This document shows positions 59,637 to 64,000 of a stretch of 64,000 nucleotides of DNA, piece by piece (position 1 is the first letter of the stretch; each line of letters opens with the position of its first letter). The DNA is from Limimaricola variabilis (lineage in GTDB: Bacteria; Pseudomonadota; Alphaproteobacteria; Rhodobacterales; Rhodobacteraceae): assembly GCF_014195545.1 (NCBI RefSeq), contig NZ_JACIBX010000002.1, positions 62,001 through 126,000 on the forward strand, written 5' to 3'. The position numbers and the translations under genes were made by a program. The notes under the pieces were generated by a model. That model was given only the letters and a program-made list of their open reading frames with translations. It did no database searches and was not told where the DNA came from.

Positions 59637-60323
59637 TCAGGCGACCAGCCGATATCCGCCCGATTCGGTCACCAGAAGTCGGGCGTTCGAGGGGTCCGGC
59701 TCGATCTTCTGGCGCAGCCGGTAGATGTGGGTTTCCAGCGTATGCGTCGTCACCCCGGCATTGTAGCCCCAGACCTCGTGCAGCAGCACGTCGCGCGGGA
59801 CCACACCTTCGGAGGCGCGGTAGAGGAACTTGAGGATGTTGGTTTCCTTCTCGGTCAGCCGGATCTTGCGGTCATCCTCGGTGACCAACAGCTTCTGCGC
59901 CGGGCGGAAGCTGTAGGGCCCGAGTTGGAACACCGCGTCCTCGGACTGCTCATGCGTCCGCAGCTGGGCCCGGATCCGGGCCAGCAGCACCGGGAACTTG
60001 AACGGCTTGGTGACGTAATCATTGGCGCCCGCGTCGAGCCCCAGGATCGTGTCGCTGTCGCTGTCATGTCCGGTCAGCATCAGGATCGGGCATTTCACGC
60101 CCTGCTTGCGCATCACCCGGCAGAGTTCGCGACCGTCGGTGTCGGGCAATCCGACATCGAGGATCACCAGGTCGAACAGCCCCGCCTTGACCTGCGCCAT
60201 GGCTTCCTGACCGTTACCGGCCTCGAACACGTCGAAATCCTCGGTCATCACGAGCTGCTCGCTCAGCGCTTCGCGCAGGTCGTCCTCGTCATCCACCAAC
60301 AGGATCTTTTTCACCTGTGCCAT
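59637..60323 (-). CDS. OmpR-family response regulator
   Basis: 228 residues. The receiver domain (1-120) has the phospho-acceptor D56 in LVILDVGLPDTDG, acidic pocket DDEDD near residue 11 and K106 in YVTKPFKFP. A winged-helix DNA-binding domain (about 130-228) follows with RLTEKETNILKFLYRASEGVVPRDVLLHEVWG (in blocks) and a GGYRLV end. No sensor kinase gene is adjacent, so it is an orphan in this window; its input cannot be named. It is divergent from ribA with 165 bases between. The start at 60323 (MAQVKKILLVDDE) is the family start. Confidence 0.9.
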   Translation of the reverse strand: MAQVKKILLVDDEDDLREALSEQLVMTEDFDVFEAGNGQEAMAQVKAGLFDLVILDVGLPDTDGRELCRVMRKQGVKCPILMLTGHDSDSDTILGLDAGANDYVTKPFKFPVLLARIRAQLRTHEQSEDAVFQLGPYSFRPAQKLLVTEDDRKIRLTEKETNILKFLYRASEGVVPRDVLLHEVWGYNAGVTTHTLETHIYRLRQKIEPDPSNARLLVTESGGYRLVA

Positions 60324-60418
60324 CGCCTCGTCTCCATGCCCGTTCAGCCAACATGTGTGTAACGAATACGTGTGGCTCAAGTTTCCTGCTGCTTTTGCTG
60401 CGGTTGTTTCACGCCGAG

Positions 60419-60446
60419 TTGTGGCCGGGCGGGGAAATGTTACATT
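60419..60446 (+). promoter_or_regulatory. Possible promoter of ribA
   Basis: TTGTGG (60419-60424), 16 bases, TACATT (60441-60446), 43 bases before the ribA ATG. It lies in the 165-base region that separates ribA from the divergent response regulator. I saw no FMN riboswitch features. Confidence 0.35.
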
Positions 60447-60488
60447 CGCCTCCCGCGCCGGATGCTCCGGTCCCGCCAAGGATACGCC

Positions 60489-61568
60489 ATGCCCTTCCGT
60501 CCCGATCCCGTCGAGCGCCGCGCCCGCGCGCTGGCCGATCTGCGGCTGGGCGTGCCGGTGGTGCTGGGACAGGGACAGGGCGCGCTGGTACTGGCGGCCG
60601 AAACGGCAGGGCCGGAGCGCCTCGCGGAGCTGCGGGCCATGGGCGGCCAGCCGGTGCTGGCGATCACCGGGCGGCGGGCCGAGACGCTGCGGGCGCGCGC
60701 CTATGACGGCGACGTCGCGCGGGTGGTACTTCCCTCCGAGGTGGATTGCGGCTGGGTGCGGGCGGTGGCCGACCCGGCCGGCGATCTCGACCGGCCGATG
60801 AAGGGGCCACTGGCGACGCTGCGCGAAGGATCGGCCGAGACCCATCGCGCCGCCGTCGGCCTGGTCAAGGCGGCGCGGCTGCTGCCGGCGGCGCTGGTGC
60901 TGCCGCTCGACGACGCGGCGGGCTTCGCGGCCGCCCATGAGCTGACGCGGCTCGACCTGCCGCTGCCGCCCGCGATCACCCCGGCCTATGCCCCTGTGGC
61001 GGCTGCGCGGCTGCCTATGGAGGCGGCCGAGAAGGGCCGGCTGCACGTGTTCCGCCCCGGCGATGGCGGCGAGGAGCATTACGCGGTCGAGATCGGCAAG
61101 CCCGCCCGCGACGCGGCGCCGCTGGTGCGGCTGCATTCGGCCTGCTTCACCGGCGACGTGCTGGGCTCGCTCAAATGCGATTGCGGCCCGCAGCTGCATG
61201 CCGCGCTCGACCAGATGGGCGAGGCCGGCGAAGGGGTGCTGCTCTACCTCAACCAAGAGGGCCGCGGCATCGGCCTGGCCAACAAGATGCGGGCCTATTC
61301 GCTGCAGGACCAGGGCTTCGACACGGTCGAGGCGAACCACCGGCTGGGCTTCGAGGATGACGAGCGCGACTTCCGGATCGGCGCCGAAATTCTCAAGCGG
61401 CTCGGTTTCTCGCGCATCCGCCTGCTGACCAACAATCCCAACAAGGTCGCCCGCATGACGGAGGCCGGGATCGCGGTCGACGAGCGGGTGCCGCTCAAGG
61501 TGGGCCGCGGTTTGCACAACCACCATTACCTCGCCACCAAGGCGGCCAAGTCGGGGCATCTGCTGTGA
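60489..61568 (+). CDS. ribA: GTP cyclohydrolase II with degenerate RibB-like N-terminal domain
   Basis: 359 residues, against about 200 for enterobacterial RibA. The C-terminal part (about 175-359) is the GTP cyclohydrolase II domain that opens riboflavin synthesis: zinc ligands in [15 protein letters not shown], and [22 protein letters not shown] and LLTNNPNK. The N-terminal about 165 residues ([27 protein letters not shown]) resemble the RibB (DHBP synthase) domain but lack its DDxxRE-type acidic site, so this half is probably inactive. Such fusions are common in alphaproteobacteria. The gene overlaps the next one by four bases. Confidence 0.93.
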   Translation: MPFRPDPVERRARALADLRLGVPVVLGQGQGALVLAAETAGPERLAELRAMGGQPVLAITGRRAETLRARAYDGDVARVVLPSEVDCGWVRAVADPAGDLDRPMKGPLATLREGSAETHRAAVGLVKAARLLPAALVLPLDDAAGFAAAHELTRLDLPLPPAITPAYAPVAAARLPMEAAEKGRLHVFRPGDGGEEHYAVEIGKPARDAAPLVRLHSACFTGDVLGSLKCDCGPQLHAALDQMGEAGEGVLLYLNQEGRGIGLANKMRAYSLQDQGFDTVEANHRLGFEDDERDFRIGAEILKRLGFSRIRLLTNNPNKVARMTEAGIAVDERVPLKVGRGLHNHHYLATKAAKSGHLL

Positions 61569-62065
61569 TCCATTCTCCCGCCGATCTCGTCCTCACCCGC
61601 CGCGGGTTGCGGGTTCTGGGCCGCCATCTGCCCTGTTCGATCGGCCGGGGCGGCATCCGCGCGGACAAGCGCGAGGGCGACGGCGCGACGCCGGTGGGAG
61701 AGCACCGGATCACCGGCATGTTCTACCGTCCCGACCGGCTGCCGGCGCCGCAGCCTTGGGCCGAACCGATCCTGCCCGGCGATCTGTGGTCGGACGCCAG
61801 CGGCGAGGCGGCCTATAACAGCCATGTCCGCGCGCCCTACCCCGCCAGCCACGAAGTGCTGCGCCGGGCCGATCCGCTCTACGACATCGTGCTGGTGACC
61901 GACTGGAACGAGAGGGGCGCGCCGGGCGCGGGCTCGGCCATCTTCCTGCACCAGCGCCGCCGGGCCGGTTTCCCGACCGAGGGCTGCGTGGCCTTTTCGC
62001 GCCCAGACCTGATCTGGCTCGCCCGCAACATCGCGCGCGGCGCGCGGCTGATCGTCAGGCGCTGA
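61565..62065 (+). CDS. Leaderless YkuD (L,D-transpeptidase-fold) protein
   Basis: 166 residues of the YkuD fold: [19 protein letters not shown] at the start and the active-site segment [21 protein letters not shown], with the nucleophile cysteine near residue 140. There is no signal peptide ([19 protein letters not shown]), so the protein may be cytoplasmic or exported in another way; its substrate is open. The start is GTG at 61565, overlapping the ribA stop in GTGA, so the two are co-translated. The related gene at 38944 has a leader. Confidence 0.85.
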   Translation: MIHSPADLVLTRRGLRVLGRHLPCSIGRGGIRADKREGDGATPVGEHRITGMFYRPDRLPAPQPWAEPILPGDLWSDASGEAAYNSHVRAPYPASHEVLRRADPLYDIVLVTDWNERGAPGAGSAIFLHQRRRAGFPTEGCVAFSRPDLIWLARNIARGARLIVRR

Positions 62066-62175
62066 TCCCCTTCACCATTCTCCAAATACGCATGGCGCAA
62101 CATGTCGGCCGGCGCGACGCGGGCCGATTAAGCCCCTTACGTATTTCTGACCCCGTGAAACGCCGCCTCGGCAGG

Positions 62176-63075
62176 TCAGCCGAGCGTGTCGGGCAGCGCC
62201 CTACCTCGGAGCGCCTCGGCCACCGGCAACGGCTTCTTGCCCTCGCGCTGGATCTCCAGCAGCTCGACCGCGCCGTCGCCGCAGGCCACGACGCCCTCGC
62301 CGATCACCGCGCCGGGCGCACCTTCGCCCGGACCGGCGGCGGCGCGCAGGATCTTGAGCCGCTCGTCACCCGCCATGCACCACGCCCCGGGAAAGGGCGA
62401 CAGCGCGTTGACCTGGCGCGCGACATGGGCCGCCGTGCGGGTCCAGTCGATCCGCGCCTCCGCCTTGTCGATCTTGGCGGCATAGGTGACGCCGTCCTCG
62501 GGCTGCGGCTCGGGCCGCAGATCGGCCAGCTCGCGCAGGGTGTCGACGATCATCCGCCCGCCCATCTTGGCGAGCCGATCATGCAGTTCGGCGGCAGTGT
62601 CGGTGGCACCGATCGGTGTCGCCTCGCGCAGCAGCACGGGCCCGGTGTCGAGCCCTGCCTCCATCTGCATGATGCAGACGCCGGTCTCCGTGTCGCCCTC
62701 CATGATCGCCCGCTGGATCGGCGCGGCGCCACGCCAGCGCGGCAGCAGCGAGGCGTGGATGTTGAGACAGCCCTGCCGGGGCGCGTCGAGGATCGGCTGC
62801 GGCAGGATGAGGCCATAGGCCACCACCACCGCCACGTCGGCCTCCAGCGCGGCGAAGTCGGCCTGTGCCTCGGCCCCCTTGAGCGAGACCGGGTGCCGCA
62901 CCATGAGCCCCAGCTCCTCGGCGCGGGCCTGCACGGCGCTGGGCCGGGGCTTCTTGCCCCGCCCGGCGGGGCGCGGCGGCTGGGTATAGACGCAGGCGAT
63001 CTCGTGGTCCGCCCGCAGCAGCGCGTCGAGCGCGTGGACCGAGAAGTCCGGGGTGCCCATGAAGGTGACGCGCAT
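62176..63075 (-). CDS. fmt: Methionyl-tRNA formyltransferase
   Basis: 299 residues. It formylates initiator Met-tRNA. The N-terminal [18 protein letters not shown] and the catalytic [16 protein letters not shown] segment are present, with the C-terminal OB-like domain ending RALPDTLG. The start at 63075 shares one base with the stop of the deformylase-like gene (TGATG). This is the last gene of a def-def-fmt group, the standard linkage. Confidence 0.95.
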   Translation of the reverse strand: MRVTFMGTPDFSVHALDALLRADHEIACVYTQPPRPAGRGKKPRPSAVQARAEELGLMVRHPVSLKGAEAQADFAALEADVAVVVAYGLILPQPILDAPRQGCLNIHASLLPRWRGAAPIQRAIMEGDTETGVCIMQMEAGLDTGPVLLREATPIGATDTAAELHDRLAKMGGRMIVDTLRELADLRPEPQPEDGVTYAAKIDKAEARIDWTRTAAHVARQVNALSPFPGAWCMAGDERLKILRAAAGPGEGAPGAVIGEGVVACGDGAVELLEIQREGKKPLPVAEALRGRALPDTLG

Positions 63076-63566
63076 CAGGAGAACTTTCTCGCCTTGGCGA
63101 CCAGCCGGTCGCGCTTCAATCGGCTCAGCCGGTCGAAATACATCCGGCCTTCCAGGTGGTCGATCTGGTGCTGCAGCGAGGTCGCCCAGAGCCCGACGAA
63201 ATCGCGCTCCTCGATCTCGCCCTCGGCGTTGAGAAACCGGGCGGTCACGGCGCGGGGCCGCGAGATCACCGCCGAGACGCCGGGCAGGTTGGGCGAAGCT
63301 TCCTCGTGCTCGCGCAGCTGCACGCTCGCATGCAGGATCTCGGGGTTGGCCATGCGCACCGCCTGGCCGCGCCCATCGGAGGCATCGACCACGGCGAGGC
63401 GCAGCGAGACGCCGATCTGCGGCGCGGCGAGGCCGACGCCAGGCATCGCCTCCATGGCCTCGATCATCTCGTCCCAGATCGCGCGGATCTCGTCGGTGAT
63501 CTCCGCGACCGGAGCGGCGGGCTTGCGCAGCGTGGCATGCGGCCAGCGCAGGAAGGGGCGGGTCAT
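63075..63566 (-). CDS. Peptide deformylase-like protein without the usual catalytic residues
   Basis: 163 residues, the size of deformylase. Motif 1 is intact (GVGLAAPQ, residues 43-50). Motif 2, normally EGCLS with the metal-binding cysteine, reads EASPN (89-93), so the cysteine is replaced by S91. Motif 3, normally QHExDH with the catalytic glutamate, reads QHQIDH (132-137), so Glu is Gln at 134; the two metal histidines H133 and H137 remain. It is probably not an active deformylase of the standard kind. It sits between a normal def and fmt, overlapping both by one to four bases. The start is ATG 63566. Confidence 0.85.
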   Translation of the reverse strand: MTRPFLRWPHATLRKPAAPVAEITDEIRAIWDEMIEAMEAMPGVGLAAPQIGVSLRLAVVDASDGRGQAVRMANPEILHASVQLREHEEASPNLPGVSAVISRPRAVTARFLNAEGEIEERDFVGLWATSLQHQIDHLEGRMYFDRLSRLKRDRLVAKARKFS

Positions 63567-64000
63567 TCGGTCTCCTCCTCGTGGCGGTCGATGCACAATA
63601 TGCCGTTCAGGTGGTCGAGCTCGTGCTGGATGCAGGTCGCCTGGACGCCGTCGAACGCGGCCTCGTGGCCGAGCCCGGTCAGATCCTGCCATTTCAGCTC
63701 GATCCGGGCGGGACGGCGGACGCGACAGGGTGTGTCGGGGATCGACAGGCACCCCTCCTCGCGCAGCACGGTCTCGTCCGAGGCGTCAGTGATCTCGGGA
63801 TTGACGAAGATCTTGGGCGCCGGGTCTCCCTCGCGCCAGTCGACATCGGTGACGAAGACCCTGAGCGGCAACCCGACCTGCGGCGCCGCGAGGCCCCGTC
63901 CCGGCGCGTCATACATGGTCTCGATCATGTCGGCGGCGAGCCGCGACAGCGTCGCGTCGAACAGGGTCACCGGCTTCGCCTCCGCGCGCAGCACCGGCGC
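63563..64000 (-). CDS. def: Peptide deformylase, 5' end outside the window
   Basis: The last 145 or so codons of a normal deformylase that removes the formyl group from nascent proteins. All three motifs are present: [20 protein letters not shown] and [10 protein letters not shown] with the metal ligands C, H, H and the catalytic E. The frame is open to the window edge and the first residues of the family (about 20) are missing, so the start lies beyond 64000; the in-frame GTG at 63994 is not a credible start. The stop overlaps the start of the deformylase-like gene by four bases. Confidence 0.93.
   Translation of the reverse strand, partial: APVLRAEAKPVTLFDATLSRLAADMIETMYDAPGRGLAAPQVGLPLRVFVTDVDWREGDPAPKIFVNPEITDASDETVLREEGCLSIPDTPCRVRRPARIELKWQDLTGLGHEAAFDGVQATCIQHELDHLNGILCIDRHEEETE

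Noticed and set aside
60324-60488. FMN riboswitch before ribA
   Set aside because: The region lacks the conserved FMN (RFN) element blocks and is too short between the suspected promoter and the start codon (about 40 bases).

Overview
The window looks like a chromosomal segment of a high-GC alphaproteobacterium of the Rhodobacterales (Roseobacter/Paracoccaceae type). Reasons are the very GC-rich third codon positions, the order of the ribosomal and RNA polymerase genes, the linkage of a str/S10 operon to a secE-nusG-rpl-rpoBC block, lineage-typical neighbours (twin transmembrane HIG1-like protein beside a cobalamin adenosyltransferase, ftsK next to lolA, def-def-fmt), and Rhodobacter-like variants such as an alanine-rich tail on L3 and repeat-bearing L10. 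The species assignment is inference from gene content only. No phage, insertion sequence, CRISPR array or rRNA gene was seen.

1-8.5 kb (minus strand) is the fused str-S10 operon, read leftwards from a near-consensus promoter at 8457-8485: rpsL, rpsG, fusA, tuf, rpsJ, rplC, rplD, rplW, rplB, rpsS, rplV and the 5' part of rpsC. 8.7-11.6 kb is a small accessory insert (gamma-butyrobetaine-hydroxylase-like oxygenase, glycosyltransferase, AhpD/CMD-family protein). 11.7-25.4 kb (minus) carries tRNA-Trp, secE, nusG, an interposed glycosyltransferase, rplK, rplA, rplJ, rplL, rpoB and rpoC. A second, virtually identical tuf lies at 26.3-27.4 kb, separated from tRNA-Trp by an opposite-strand lysophospholipid-acyltransferase-like gene.

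27.6-29.4 kb (plus) holds a translationally coupled pair: an exported Glu/Gly-repeat protein of unknown function and a PiuC-type Fe(II)/2-oxoglutarate hydroxylase. This is the most interesting uncharacterised unit. 29.4-38 kb has parC (minus), then on the plus strand an SH3-domain protein, an SDR, a HIG1-like protein, the PduO-type adenosyltransferase, an RTX protein, rpsO and pnp.

38-48 kb contains envelope and stress functions: outer-membrane beta-barrel, L,D-transpeptidase, 1-Cys peroxiredoxin, aldehyde dehydrogenase, an MhqO/MhqD-like dioxygenase-hydrolase pair, a RluA pseudouridine synthase overlapping an XRE-cupin regulator, free-methionine-sulfoxide reductase, HspQ, an AEC transporter, a lytic-transglycosylase-like lipoprotein and a periplasmic cupin. 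48-56.3 kb has lolA, ftsK, a DapC-like aminotransferase, an amidase and a UbiH-family hydroxylase. 56.3-64 kb has Trm112, LonN, CnoX and Xth genes, an OmpR-type regulator, ribA with a degenerate RibB-like N-terminus, a leaderless YkuD protein, fmt, a peptide deformylase homologue lacking catalytic residues, and a 5'-truncated normal deformylase.

Only one stretch longer than 300 bases has no gene (8232-8715). It holds the str promoter and leader on the minus strand and a possibly structured 5' UTR on the plus strand.
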